Positions 25,453 to 37,800 of a stretch of 64,000 nt of DNA are shown piece by piece (positions within the stretch are counted from its first letter, which is position 1; each line of letters opens with the position of its first letter). This stretch comes from Ficedula albicollis (Eukaryota > Chordata > Aves > Passeriformes > Muscicapidae): assembly GCF_000247815.1 (NCBI RefSeq), contig NC_021678.1:7415190-7479189 (forward strand). The letters run 5' to 3'. The position numbers and the translations under genes are program-made. The notes below the pieces were generated by a model. The model worked only from the letters and a program-made list of their open reading frames with translations. It was not told the origin of the DNA and did no database searches.

Positions 25453-28289
25453 GCTGAAAGGGACAGTAACCAAACACGACCCATCTGAGACAGCTTCTGC
25501 CACGTGACCTTCACAGATTTGCTCCTCCAGAGACCCATTTTTGGGGGGCAGTAGTGGTCATTGTGAGGGCACTGTGCTTATATTTGCCTGACTGTGCTGA
25601 GAGCCTTTTCAGAGCCTTTGTGCCTGTCATTCCTGTAAGCCTTATCTCTCTGATTTTAATGTTATAAGCTCTCTTCCCTCATAGACATGTTTTTTAGATT
25701 ATGGAAAGTAACATTTCACCCTCCCTGTAGCATATTTACCATTAGATAACACCATCCCTAAGGTAGGATTCACCCAAGCCTATGTCTGTAAAATTATATC
25801 CCATCCTTCCTAGAAAAAGAAGCTACTTCAGTAATATGAACCCATGCCAGGAGCAGTGAGCATCTATCTCTACAGTAGAAAAATACATTTGTAATTTTTT
25901 TTCCTGCTCAGATGAGGAACTGTCTGCCTGAGAAAGAGTAACATTTCCAAATTTAGAAATGTGCTAAGTTTTTGTATTGGTAAGGTATTTATTAGCTGTA
26001 ATTGACAAATCCTCTGGCTGGGGACTGAGTGGGTCAGACTTCATGGAGTAGGATAAGGTCTCTTCCTACCTGTGGCTTCGACCACTTAAAGGTTTCACAT
26101 GGATGCTTTTATAGCTGTGCAGCAGTGGCAGTCCAAAGGTTAAATGGCTGCCTTTCAGCTTCTGCACAGCAGTTATAGGGGATTAGGCTTTCTCAGTGGG
26201 TTTCTAGGTACTCATGTGTCACAGAGCTCCCTTGCTATGATTTCTTCCCTTTTCTGTAATCTTTCCAAAGAGGCAAGTGACCTCTTCTCAGAGAGATTGT
26301 GTAGAGGATGATATTTTCCCTGTGGCAAGCCGCACAACTTTTCTGTTCTGTTCTTAGAAAGTTATTGTTGGGGGGTTTAAAATATCCAGATACCATCTCA
26401 TGAGAGAGAAAGGTGATAACTCACTGATTTATGACACTCTCTGTTGTTCTCCACATTCTCCTGGCCCACATGTCCCTTTGATGCATTTGGCTGAACCCTT
26501 CTTCCCAACGCTATTTCTTTGTTTACTGCCTGAATTCCCTTCTGGAAATACCAGAGTTTCTTTCTGTAAATTAAAAAGGATTGAGCAGTCTGTAAGTGCA
26601 TGAGAAGGAGCATGGTAAAGGGCAGTGAATAAAATATGTGCCTTTAGCCAGCACACACTGGTGTGGCTCTGCTGGGTGGTCCAGCTGCACTCCATTTGTT
26701 ACTCTCCTGTGTAAGTATCAGCAGATTTAACACTTATTAGTTCATAGTTATGCTTCTTGCAGGACACTTCTCAGCACCTGCCAGGGGTGGTATTGAAGTG
26801 GAATACCCTAGATCAAGTCCAGCCAGTTTACAAGAGATTTTTATTATGTTCAGCCCATCCTTTCCTCTCAGAACGTTATTAATCTGGTAATGGTGCTGTC
26901 TATGATACCAAAGGAGATTCTGCAAGAGAACAGTGCTTCCTTGCCAAACGTATGTGGAAGTCAGAACAGAGGGCAGAACTGGAATTAAGCTTATGGACTT
27001 AGGCTTCAGCCTGAGAAAAGTCTTTGAGGCTCTAGGCTGAATGGTTCCTAAGGGCATGGAAGAACTAAGGTTTAAAATTCAGAGGCTGGGGGAAGAGGAT
27101 TGCAGCCTGGGAGCTTACCTTGGAGGTGGCTGGGAATGCAGGTGGTTCTGTGGCTGGGATGTGCAGATTGACAGCTTGCATTTGACAGTTAAGGCTTGCC
27201 TTCATTTGTCTGGCATGGTCTGGGATTGCCCCAGATTCTGAAAGCTGGAAATTCTTTGAGAAAGTGTATATTTATTTATTTATTGTATATTTATGTTTAT
27301 TTATTGGGAAAAGGCATATTTCTCAAGATTAGCATATATCAGAAGTTTGCTGGTTTTGAGTAGCTTCTGAAAAAACAGATGCAGGGACTGCTGGAAATGG
27401 ACCAGATTTGCTGCCATTAAAACGAGCACAGCCCTGGAGCAGGGAATTCTGGAGTCTTTGAGCACTAGCAGGTCTGCAGGTGGCTCCTGCTATAACCTGG
27501 CAAGCAGGCTGTGTGTCACAGGGCTGTGGTTTGGCATCCAGGAACTGAGAGGTGACATTTGGGTGCTGTTCCTGTTGATTTGGGTGCTGGAGGAAGAGTG
27601 TAAACCAGAGGGAACCTGTGACACCAAGCTGCAGGAGGGGTGATGGGAAAGCAGATTAATGCCCAAAAACCAGATGTGTGTGACCCACCCAGAAGTCTCC
27701 AAGGCTGGATGGTGGCTTAGGGACACAAATGGGTGTTTGGTGCTTGCTGGAGGAATTGCAAGGCACCTTGGCATAGAAACTAACTATGAGGTTGAGGTCT
27801 GGGAGTACTTTCTCCTTTAAAAGCAGAGGAAATAGTGGGCATGATGGTAAGTCATGCCATGTCTTTCCTGATTTGAGGCAGCACTAAGTCACTTAACTGG
27901 AATTATTGTCAAATATCAAAAATAGTATATGACAAATAATGGATTGAAGAATTAATAGTATATGGTGAAAAATTCATAGAGGAAAGCACAAAATAACATA
28001 TTTCTGGGAAATAAAGACTATTTTTTAAGGGACAATAGTTTGCATGGATGGGTCTTTTTTTTTTTGTAACAGCAATTTTAAAAAGAGGTCATAGACCCCA
28101 TTCTTTAGAATTTAGTAGCTCTCCGGCTGAAAGCTTCCATAATCAAGAGAATAAGAGAAAGCAGATCAGCTTTCTCAAGCTTTAATACAGAAAACTGCTG
28201 CCAGGCAAGTAAATTGATCTCAGAAAGGAAGGAACAACAGAATTTGAAAGTGCAATAAAAAACGTGATCATAAAAAACAACATAAAAAC
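25453..28289. other. Noncoding single-copy sequence
   Basis: Nothing gene-like was recognised. A (TTTA)n-like simple repeat lies at 27265-27305. Confidence 0.5.
27265..27305. repeat. (TTTA)n-like simple repeat
   Basis: Runs of tttatttatttatt are broken by gtatatttatg. Confidence 0.85.
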
Positions 28290-28440
28290 ATATGTTTAAT
28301 GCATTTTTATTCTTTATTTTCCATTTAGTGCCATGATTATGCCGTGTCTAACATCAGCCATTACACAAATCAGTGGCAGAGAGGCTGAAATACTCTTCCA
28401 ATTACCCTGCTCACAGCAGCTCCCCCCAGCCCAGTTATAA
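28290..28440. promoter_or_regulatory. Weak candidate conserved noncoding element
   Basis: This non-repetitive block (around tttagtgccatgattatgcc and gtctaacatcagccattac) has the high-complexity texture of vertebrate conserved noncoding elements and contains no retroposon similarity. The call rests on texture only and needs alignment to other birds. Confidence 0.15.
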
Positions 28441-29065
28441 ATAATGAGCAGATCCTCCATGGCTTGCTGGATTAAGATTAAAGAGAGGCAGATAATTTAA
28501 ACCCTCAACATGGATTCCTCCACTGCAGAATGTATTTTGGAGCCAGTTGCTTGTGTCCCCCAAAAGAGAGTACGCTGCTGAGAGGCTCCCATGGAATGAA
28601 GCATTAGGCTAATAGTGTTTTATGACAAGGTAATGATAGACTAAAGCAAAGCAATTCATCTCTCTCCCTCTGTGTTGCATTGTGTTAGACGGGTAGGAAA
28701 TGTGTTTTCCCTTCCTCTAACCTTCCCAGGCTCCTGGGGAAATGAGGCAGTCTGTGCCTGTGTCGTGCTGTCTCCACAGAAGGGAGCTATATTCCACCAG
28801 CCAGGCTGGAGGGAAGCTTGCTCCTCAAAATTCTAGTGCGTTTAATCTGTTTCAGGTAAGATGGTGACTAATACAAGCACAAACATAACTCCTCCAATCC
28901 CTCTCTATTTCTGGGGAATCGGTGCGGTACCTGCAGGACATCCAAATGACAAGAGGAGCTAAATTATGCATGGAACAGCATCCCCAAAAAGTTTGAGTAC
29001 CTCTGGGCTTAAAATAGACTGGATTGTGAGCTGAGGAAGGGAAAGAAGACAAGACACTCTGGGAG
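28441..29065. other. Noncoding sequence upstream of a CpG cluster
   Basis: No gene or repeat was recognised. caggtaagatgg at about 28854 resembles a splice donor, but no open exon with a matching acceptor was seen. Confidence 0.4.
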
Positions 29066-29136
29066 CGGAGTCAGATGTGAAGCCAGGCTGAGCCGTGCGC
29101 TGTGAGCGCTGTGCTCGGAGCGAGCGCTGCCCCAGC
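29066..29136. promoter_or_regulatory. Small local CpG cluster
   Basis: Eight CpG dinucleotides occur in about 70 bp (29066, 29093, 29097, 29107, 29115, 29121, 29125, 29135), in a window where CpG is otherwise sparse, followed by a cagcagcag triplet run. It is too short for a classical CpG island. It could be a minor promoter, a noncoding first exon or chance; no TATA box or initiator is evident. Confidence 0.25.
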
Positions 29137-29269
29137 GGCAGCAGCAGTGGAATTGGCTGGGAGCTGTTTGCAGACAGCTGGGAGTTCAGTGCAGGATATT
29201 GCACTGTCTGCTTTGAGCTGACCAAGTCCTCCCCACGTTCTTGTCCTTGCTGCTAGAGTTCGCTTGGCA

Positions 29270-29371
29270 TTTATATTGATGAACAATTTGCTATGAACAG
29301 GTCCTAGAAACAGCTCTTTATTTTATATTGATGAACAATTTGCTATGAACAGGTCCTTGAAACAGCTCTTT
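29270..29371. repeat. Two-copy tandem duplication, 52-bp unit
   Basis: Copies beginning tttatattgatgaacaattt lie at about 29270 and 29322 and differ at about two positions (cctagaaac versus ccttgaaac). Confidence 0.95.
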
Positions 29372-30379
29372 CTCGCTAGACAGGTGAAAGAAGAGCAAAG
29401 CTATTTTCTCCCTACTCTTCAGATTTTACTGAGTACATCAGTAAAGTGTACTGAGTGTTAAGAGCTCACATCCAGGACATGAGAGATGTGATTTTGCTGC
29501 CCTTAACTTGACAGGTCCACTGCCTGTATGTTGTATGGGCTGGTGGAGTGCCCCAGCCATCAGTCTGCTGAGGTTTTTTGACTTTTCAGTGAGCAGCAAA
29601 ACATTGATTGAAGCCAAGTAGGTAAGAGTGAGAAGTAATGTGGTAGTTAACTCCTTAGTTTAGCTGCAAATTCTTGGATTTCAGGCTTATTTATCTCATA
29701 GTAAATGTCTTCAGATTTAGCTTCTTTCTCTCCCAGATGGAACTTGCAGTCAACATGAAATGCAGTAATTAATTTTCTTTTTTTTGTTGGTTTTTTTGTT
29801 TGGTTTGGTTTTTGGTTTTGTTTTGTTTTGTTTTCTGTGATTCAGGGAGTATTTTACAACTTTAACAGGGAGGTTAGATAAAACATTTTGGTTTAAATTT
29901 AAGGAATTTAACTGGGATCTTGTTTATAGTCCCTGCAAAAGGGATTTTTTTTTAGATAACTTTGCCAGTCACTGAGCTAAGAGGTAAGAGAAGAAGATTG
30001 GAAGACAGCCATGCTGGGGTGTAAAAAGCAGTGCATTAGTGAATTTGTGAGCTTTACACATAACCTTCTCAGGGTGTTGTGGATCCTCAGAGAGGCAGCA
30101 TCTATCACACCTGAGGAACTTACACAACTGGGAAAATCCAGTTCCTAGGTTAGGTTGGTTAACTCTGACCCTTGGTAAGTGTCCATTTTGTTCATTCCCA
30201 TCCTGCTCTGTACTACTTGGGCATAATTTGTTGCTGACCATTCTAAATCCTAAAGGAGTTTGAAATATCACCTTTTATTAATGCACTGATTAATTGATCC
30301 TATGTAATAACGAAGATAATTTGCTCCGACATCTCAGCACACATATGCTGTACCTGTGAATGCCTTTATTCCCAGGGAG
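29372..30379. other. Noncoding sequence with a G/T-rich simple stretch
   Basis: The interval 29773-29835 is T/G-rich (repeated ggttt and gtttt words). The rest shows nothing recognisable. Confidence 0.5.
29773..29835. repeat. (GTTT/GTTTT)n low-complexity stretch
   Basis: The plus strand is almost only T and G, ending in gttttgttttgttttc. Confidence 0.9.
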
Positions 30380-30606
30380 CAGGTTTAGATTGGATATCAG
30401 GAAGGAATTCTTTACTGTGAGTGAGGATGTGAGGCTCTGGAACACATTGCCCAGAGAAGCTGTGGATGTCCCACCCCTGGGAGTGTTCAAGGCCAGCCTG
30501 GGTGGGGCTCTGAGCAACCTGGGATAGTGGAAGGCGTCCCTGCACATGGCAGGGTGTTGGAGCTGGATAATATTTAAGGTCCCTTCCAAACCAACCCATT
30601 CTTTCT
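30380..30606 (+). mobile_element. CR1 LINE, 5'-truncated 3' end (second subfamily)
   Basis: It begins at ggtttagattggatatcagg and runs through ttgcccagagaagctgtgga, gtgttcaaggccagcctggg, atagtggaaggcgtccctgc and ttaaggtcccttccaaacca to cccattctt. This is the other common bird CR1 3' end type, with the block encoding HWxxLPREAV followed by the short UTR. It differs clearly from the copy at 25234, so the two come from different CR1 subfamilies. Confidence 0.92.
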
Positions 30607-31590
30607 CCTTTTGCAGGGAAGTTGTGGTTATTTATATGCTGTGGGGATATGACCAGAGGAGTGTGTATGTGTGCACAGCAGGGAAGCACAGTGAGTAAAG
30701 GAAGAACAGAAAAACATCATCATGGGAATGGTTTTGACTCTGATCATTTTCAGTGAGTAAAGGAACCCCCTCAGATACAGCCCTGCCTCATGGGGGTGCG
30801 AAATGGTCAATTAGGCATAATCTGCTAGAGGATGTCTGTGACATTTTACTCCTTTCTTGTCAGCATGCTTGTCAGAGTGATGGATGAGATATTTGCAGGA
30901 AGGGAAAGTCTGTTCTCTTGTGTTGCTTTTTGTCGTGTTTTTGCATGACAAAACCCTTCCCAATTTTGAGTTTCAACGTTGAGACATCGCATTAGAGATC
31001 CCAGCACTTAGTGGGAAAACAAAATACAGCATGTGGTAAATAGTTCAGGAGTGAGAGGGGGTATTGGTAACCATGACAAGGAATACATCTATGAAGAAAT
31101 GAACCAGACAGACTTGAGAGATTTGGGGACCTCATGCTGCTGGAGCTCCTGAAAAAGGCAGCTATGGACAGCTCCACAACTGCCCAGGTGTGTTGGTGTG
31201 TGTTTAGACACACAGATTTACTTGATTATCAGCTGTGGAAGTGTCATACACACAGATCATTAAACCAAGGCTCCAGTATATTGCCTTGTGATGAAATAAT
31301 TTGCTGTAAAGAGTAGCTATAACTCCTGTACTTAAGACATAAGTGTAACAGTCCAAATGAGGTCAGAAAGTTCTTTTCTGGGCTGCAGCTGGTTTTGTAG
31401 TAAATATAATGCTGTGAAACAGCTATTTACTATTGTTCCAAATGTGGCATTTAAATGAAAGGGAATTTGTTTCAAAAATAATGACAAGAGGGTTTTTTTT
31501 TCCATAAATGCAGCCCTGAACCTTTTGTTGTGGTAGGATGGAGCAGAGTCCAATCTAAAAATATGCTGATCACCTGAAAGTCACCTGAAA
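30607..31590. other. Noncoding sequence
   Basis: A 15-bp direct repeat (cagtgagtaaaggaa) occurs at about 30690 and 30750. Otherwise nothing was recognised. Confidence 0.5.
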
Positions 31591-31779
31591 GATTACTGAA
31601 AATTCTGAGACAAGGAAACCCACTACTCTTGTACTCTTGGCAAGCTGAGAATTAGCTGTATTTCTGTGGAGAGAAAAGATCACAGGATTACTGAAAATTC
31701 TGAGACAAGGAAACCCAGTACTCTTGTACTCTTGGCAACCTGAGAATTAGCTCTATTTCTGTGGAGAGAAAAGATCACA
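31591..31779. repeat. Two-copy tandem duplication, 95-bp unit
   Basis: Copies 31591-31685 and 31686-31779 both begin gattactgaaaattctgag. Three substitutions were seen (cactac/cagtac, caagctg/caacctg, ctgtatt/ctctatt). Confidence 0.96.
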
Positions 31780-31827
31780 TCTGCTTCCTTCAAGGAGTGA
31801 AACTTTTCCCCAGCTGCAGTACATCAC

Positions 31828-31828
<1 letters not shown>

Positions 31829-31888
<60 letters not shown>
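31829..31888. repeat. Uninterrupted run of 60 C
   Basis: Sixty consecutive cytosines follow catcact and precede ggcagagcagc. The run lies 49 bp downstream of the 95-bp tandem duplication. It creates spurious poly-Pro (plus) and poly-Gly (minus) open frames. The minus strand is a G60 tract expected to fold into G-quadruplexes. Its true length is uncertain because such runs are poorly read by all sequencing chemistries. Confidence 0.9.
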
Positions 31889-31890
<2 letters not shown>

Positions 31891-34800
31891 CAGAGCAGCA
31901 GGAGTGGCGGGGAAGGGGTCACAGCAGCCACAGTATAAGGCAGGGAGAGAAGGAGCAGCCAGGTCTAGCTGAGAGCTCTCCCAACAGCTTGAAATTTTGG
32001 CTGCTTCTGGGAAAGGCTTTGCATCACCTCTGGGTAAATATAGTTGAGGATTAATTCCAGTAGTGGGGAAGCTTAGGTGCCAGAGGGACTGGTTGAATGA
32101 CCTCGAAAACAAAGGTGGGCAAGCTGAATTCCCTCTTTTCCAGCACCCACCTTGCATTAATCTCCCCTGACAGTGCAGTTAAGTGAGGGAATTGTCTCTA
32201 GTCCCTGAAAACAGTAGCAAAGACACTTACCGTGGTGGAAAGTGCAGAGACTTAAGCCAGAAGGAGACTGAGAGAGCTTTGCAAAGCATGTTTTTCATTT
32301 TCTAATTTTTGTAGGGTTGAGAAGGTGCTGAAAGGTATGAAATCTTTTCTGCCATGGTTTTAAAATCATATGAAGACCCAATAGATGAAATTTTCCATTA
32401 CAAAATTGAGTATATGCCATGTTCAAAGAATCTAGCTTCCTTTTAGAAGAGCAGCAAGCTAAAGAGGCTGGATACAAAGTGCTTTTTGCTGATCTGTATC
32501 TGGACTTCTTAGCAGCTCCATCCTAAGCGCTGTCACCCACTCCTATTGGCCACAAATGCTGTTGAAGATGGCATCTGGACCAGATGTAGAAACCATTTGA
32601 AAACAAGACACTTTTCTGATAGATATCTCTTCTCATCATTTCCTTGAATCAGCTCAGACTGTTGCATCTTTTAATTTCAGGGAACAGAGTAAGGTGGGGT
32701 CTGCACCCATGTGAAGGGATGTTTTGAAAGTCAAAAAGCAGACAGAGAAGCCACAGTCTGTGCCTGTCTCTGCTTGGGTGAGCAGAGCCTGCTGTCACCA
32801 GCATTTCTGACCTGAATGCAAATTCAAGATTCAGTTCCTGTGAATAGTCTCTACTTGAGCTTATTATTCACTGTTCATTTGCCCAATTCCTGCCAGCAGT
32901 CACATTCTCTGGTGTGTTCAGCTGGAGAGGACACGCATTGGGTGTAAATACTGCTGATGTGAATTCACTAAGGGATTCAAGTGCCTGTTTCTGTTAGTTT
33001 TTGTGGCATTCCCTCAGTTCTGTTTGTTGCCATGCAGTCAGTTCTCAGCCATTGTTGCCTGGAGATACACACCAAGGCTGAAAGCATTTTAATTTGATGT
33101 AAAGGAAGAAAAGGAATAAGTTCCTATCATGAGTCAAAGCTCTCATTGCTCAGCTAGTGACTGATAAGTTTTTAAGTCTTGGCTTTCCCAGCTCCTTGTT
33201 TAGTCTGAGCTGGAAGACCCTTGTTTATTCTGCACACATGCTATGAAAGGTTTTGCTCCTTTCATCCCATTTTTACCCATTGTCTGTTCAGAAGTCTGAT
33301 GCTGTCCTTCAGTTTTTCCTTCCTCAAAGTAAACCAGTAAGGGAAGTGGGGTTCTTCAATGCCTGCCCCACTGCCTAGTGCCAATATCAGACAAACTGTT
33401 TGCTTCCAGCTGTACCTGGCAGGATGTAAGCAGTGACCATGAACTTGTAAAATGGGGACCTAAGTGCCTTTATAAGTAGCTAGTACCATTACCTTATTAC
33501 TTGCATTTCTTATACACTTAGTTTTGGACTTGGAAGCCTGTTCTCTTCTCTTGTTTTCCATTCAAGAAACCAATTGCTCTCATCCCTCTGCCCTGACACT
33601 GTGAGTAGAGGAGCCTGTATTTTTGTTTTATGGTTGAGTTGCTTGGCAGGCTCCCTAGTGCTGTAATGAATTAGAGTCATTGCAAGGTTGTTTCTCTTTG
33701 GTATTTCTGGACCTTGAGAGAATGAAGCCACCTGGTTTAGATGTTTTTTTAGCCTGTTCCTCAGTCGACACTTTTCTCTCCAATCCAGGGAAGAGACAGT
33801 TCTGCCATTGCCTGAACTATCTGTCTTTCACTTCTGACAGCAGCAGCATTCTGGGTCAGTTCTCCTGGGATACCATATTTCCACAGCACCGATTTCCTTC
33901 TGGTCACTGGGAGTTCTTCAACCAAAACAGGACTGGGGACAATTTTTTATTTATTTTTTTTTTTTTTTATCTGATCACATCCATTGAAGTTGTCCCAGAT
34001 CAAAAGATTGTCTAGCAACAGGGAAATTTGATGCTGAACATCTCAGGCAGTTGGTGTGGGGATGGGATTGGATCAGGCAATAGCACTGCAGTGGGAATTC
34101 CCATGAGAATGTGGTACCACTGGAAAATGCCAGCCCAGTCAGTACAATGTGGAATGGCAAATGTTTTACTCTATGAATACACTTCCCCACTCCCAACAAG
34201 TGCTTTTCATTCTGGAGTTACTCCTCTGCACAGTGATTAATGTGCTGTCATTATCTGCAACTTTTTAAAATGCATTGTAGGAAATTCAGGCTGACACCAA
34301 GCTGTCAAAAGCCAACTGCTAGTAGGGCTGGGGCCTGTGCTGGTTGTATTGCTGCTTTCCCTGTGCACGAGTCATCCCTGACAGCAAAGACAGAGATCCC
34401 TAAACTGGTCTTTTCCAGCCTACATGCTGAGATGGGATCAAGTGGTTCTTCCCTTCCAGAAGCACAGACATGCCATGGATAAGTCCAGAAAATTAGATCA
34501 GAGTCTGACTGCATTCTTGATATTTGTTCTGAAATAAACCCATTCATGCTTTTGCCATTTAATCTGCAACTAGAAGATGCATTTGAAGGATTAGTGCCTG
34601 TAATCATGCTTTTAGTTGTGGATAATGCACTCTGTGTTACGGCACAGAGTTAGGAAGAGTAGCTGTTCTCTGGGAAATCCTCTGTCAAACAGGCTCATGA
34701 TGAGCAATACTGAATTCTCCTCCAAGGGCTGCAGCAGCTGTGGCCATCTGCAGAGGAATCACTGCGCTGCACTGATGGGCTGTTTCTGAGGCAGCTTCAG

Positions 34801-37800
34801 TGAGCTGCAGGAGCTGCATTTCCACAGAATCCGTTCCCAGGAGGTGTCTCTGGACCTCAGGTGGCTGTGGTGCTGCTCCGGAGCAGTGAGCATTGTGAAG
34901 AGGCTGAGCAGGAGCTGCAGCTGGCTGGAGAGAGGGGTGTGGGGCAGAGGACCTGCAGTGGTCCCCAGGTCAGAGCACGCCCAGCACCCAGGAGCCTGTG
35001 CAGTGCAAGGGCTCCTTGTCTGCCCTCACAGGCTCTTGAAACCTTACAGCTCTGGGCTTTGATTCCACTGCTGATGCAACAGAGTCTGAGTTGGGTGCCC
35101 ATCTGCATTTAGATCTCTGCATGCCTGGCCCTCGTGCCCCACTGAATTCCTTTGTGAACACTGCTCCATCACAGCACACTCTCCCCAGCTTTGGGCTCCT
35201 TTCAGATTTTTCACTGCATTAAGATCCATTTCTTTGTGGGAAGAGACCTGTGGATGTATTCTGTTCCATTGGGAAGCTCAGACTGCAGGATTTTCTCATT
35301 TGCAAGCAGCATCCAGATGTCACCATTGCATACACAAGGTGTTTCAAGCCTTTCCTGTATATATTTTTTTTTTTTAAGATGGCAGTGCAAGGACAAAGCA
35401 GGGGTCTGGAGGAGACTCCACAGTTGTCTGGGGCCAGAGATGCAGCCCTTGTGCTACCAGCAAACTCCTCTGAGTCAGGAGTGCTGTCTCTGCCACACCA
35501 GACACTGTGTACCAACATCTTCCTGCCAAAATCAGCTCCAGAGTGCTGTGTAGTAACATCTGGGAGAGTGGCAATGAAAAGGTGCCTTCTGCCTTGTGCT
35601 CAGTAAACTGAACAAAGCCTGAGCAACTGTGCTTTTGGGAGAGAAAAGTGAATCAATAACTCGATGAGGACTGTCAAGTAATGCTGTTGTCTGCAGTGTC
35701 TTTAATGGCTTTGGTCAATAAACTGCAATTATTTTACAAATATGTGTTGTGTTCTTTTCTAAATCTGTCTCTCAGCTTCTTATAATGAATTTTTAAAAAT
35801 GAGAAATATCCTAAGTGCTCGCATTGTATAAAATCTGTACTTAAAATCAATCAATGCACAACAAAAGGCCTGGGCTTGCTTATCCAAAATGCACACATAT
35901 AAAGTGCCATGTCTTCCATAGTAATTTTCTCCTTTTTTTTTAAAAGGAAAGTTCATAATATAAAATAATTTATAAATTTTCAGAGACACTTCAGAAATAT
36001 ATATTCTTTCTGTCTCTGTTTTCTTTAGAGGTTGGAATATGTCTATGCATAATAATATATTTTGATTCACAAAATTTAAAAGAAGAAAATAAACTTCAAA
36101 CACCTCTACTATATGAGTTTCTCTAAATAATTTTTTTATTTTTGCTGTGCTGCAAACTCTAATCTATACCTCCTTTCATTTTAGAGTCATAACAATATAA
36201 AGATTCTTTTTACTATACCTGGCATTTAGTTGTTTTAGGGGAATTTGCTTTTTCCTTTAAATATTAAAAAGAAGCAATGGGGAGGTAGAAGAAAAGGACA
36301 CCGTTTATTAAAAATAGAAACTAAGCTCAGCATAGGAGGTGGGGTTTTGCTCTCTAGTCTTCAAAGCATATCAAGATGATAGCTTTCAAATATTTAAAGG
36401 TGTGCTACTTACTCAAATGTGCAGGTGCCTCTAAAAAAAACTAACAGCAAGAATGATCTTATCCTTAGATAGCAGTGTTCACCCTCGGTCCTACCAGAGG
36501 ATCAGCAAGAGCAAAGCAAAGCAAAATGTTATTGACAACAGTAATTAACGATTATGATTTGATAATCAGAACATTTTCAAAGATGCAGGAAGGTGAAGGG
36601 GTTGTTTCAAATTTCCTGGGCACCCAGCTCCTTTGTAGATTGGAATATTTCTGTTTTATTTATCATTAGTTAAGTAAATAGTGAACACAAGCCCCTGGCC
36701 TTACTGAAAGAAAATATTCTGATAACAGTCATTGAAATATTTTTGCTTTACTTCTGCACAATTTTTTATTTCAGTTATAGCAATGCCTTCTCAAATATTC
36801 TTGACATTTGGTCTTTGAAGAACCACTAAAATCTGGTCTCTTTTGCCCAAATAGACTAATCAGGTTAAAGTGGGAGGGAGAAAAAAAATTGGAGAACCTT
36901 TGCAATAGGCAGCAGCATTGAAATTCTATTAGAAAAGGAGGCGTGTTGGCCCCTGGGGCACCCAGCCTCTCCCAGACAGCACCTTTAAGTAGGAGTTGGC
37001 AGCTCTGTGTCCAGCCAGCCCTCCCTGGGGCTCTGGCATTTTGGGTGAATCTCGTTGAGGAGAAGGTGCTGACATCAGTGCAGGGACTCAGGAGCTCACC
37101 TGAGAGAAGGAGGATGTGGTCAGTTTAGAATAAAATGTCTCTCCCCAGCAGCCTCTGCTTCAGCAAACATCTCCCATCAGCTTGTCTCCTGGTGTATCTA
37201 AGCTGCAGCTCACTTACCTTTCTGCTTTAATAGCCTGTTAATGCCACTCCAAATTAACAGTGCTCGTTCCAAGTAACCTCTGTGTTTCACACACTGCTCA
37301 GGCTGTTGCCTGAACAAAAAATGTAAAGATCTGCTGAGGTAAATAAGAATAAATTTGAGATTAGCTACTGTGTATTTTGTATCTATTGTATGTTTTTTCA
37401 TAATATGGAAAAGTAACTTGATGCCACTTGATACATCATGTTTTATTCTGTTTGCAAAAGCAGTTTTGAAAATGCTGTGTGGAATATTTTTAGCATGGAC
37501 CTTTTGCTGCTTTGCTGGGAAAAAAATAAAAAGGATCTACCTACTTTGCAACTCGAAGGGTATGAAATTTGAGAAATGGTGATGGAGTTCAGAGTGCACG
37601 CCTGCCTCTCATGTGCTCACTCACAGGCTTTTCTCTATTCAGCCTCTCTCCCAACCTCTGCCAATAGTGCTGTTAGTTCTGTAGTTCTTTGATATCACTA
37701 CAGATACCCTTTCCCAAAGCTCAGAGTTCAGAGGCAGGAGAGGTGGGAGCACCTCGAGACACCATTTCACTTGGCAGTGGAATGGTAATTTATTTCCGGG

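Noticed and set aside
31753..32157. Poly-Gly and poly-Pro open frames
   Set aside because: They are translations of the C60 run and its complement.
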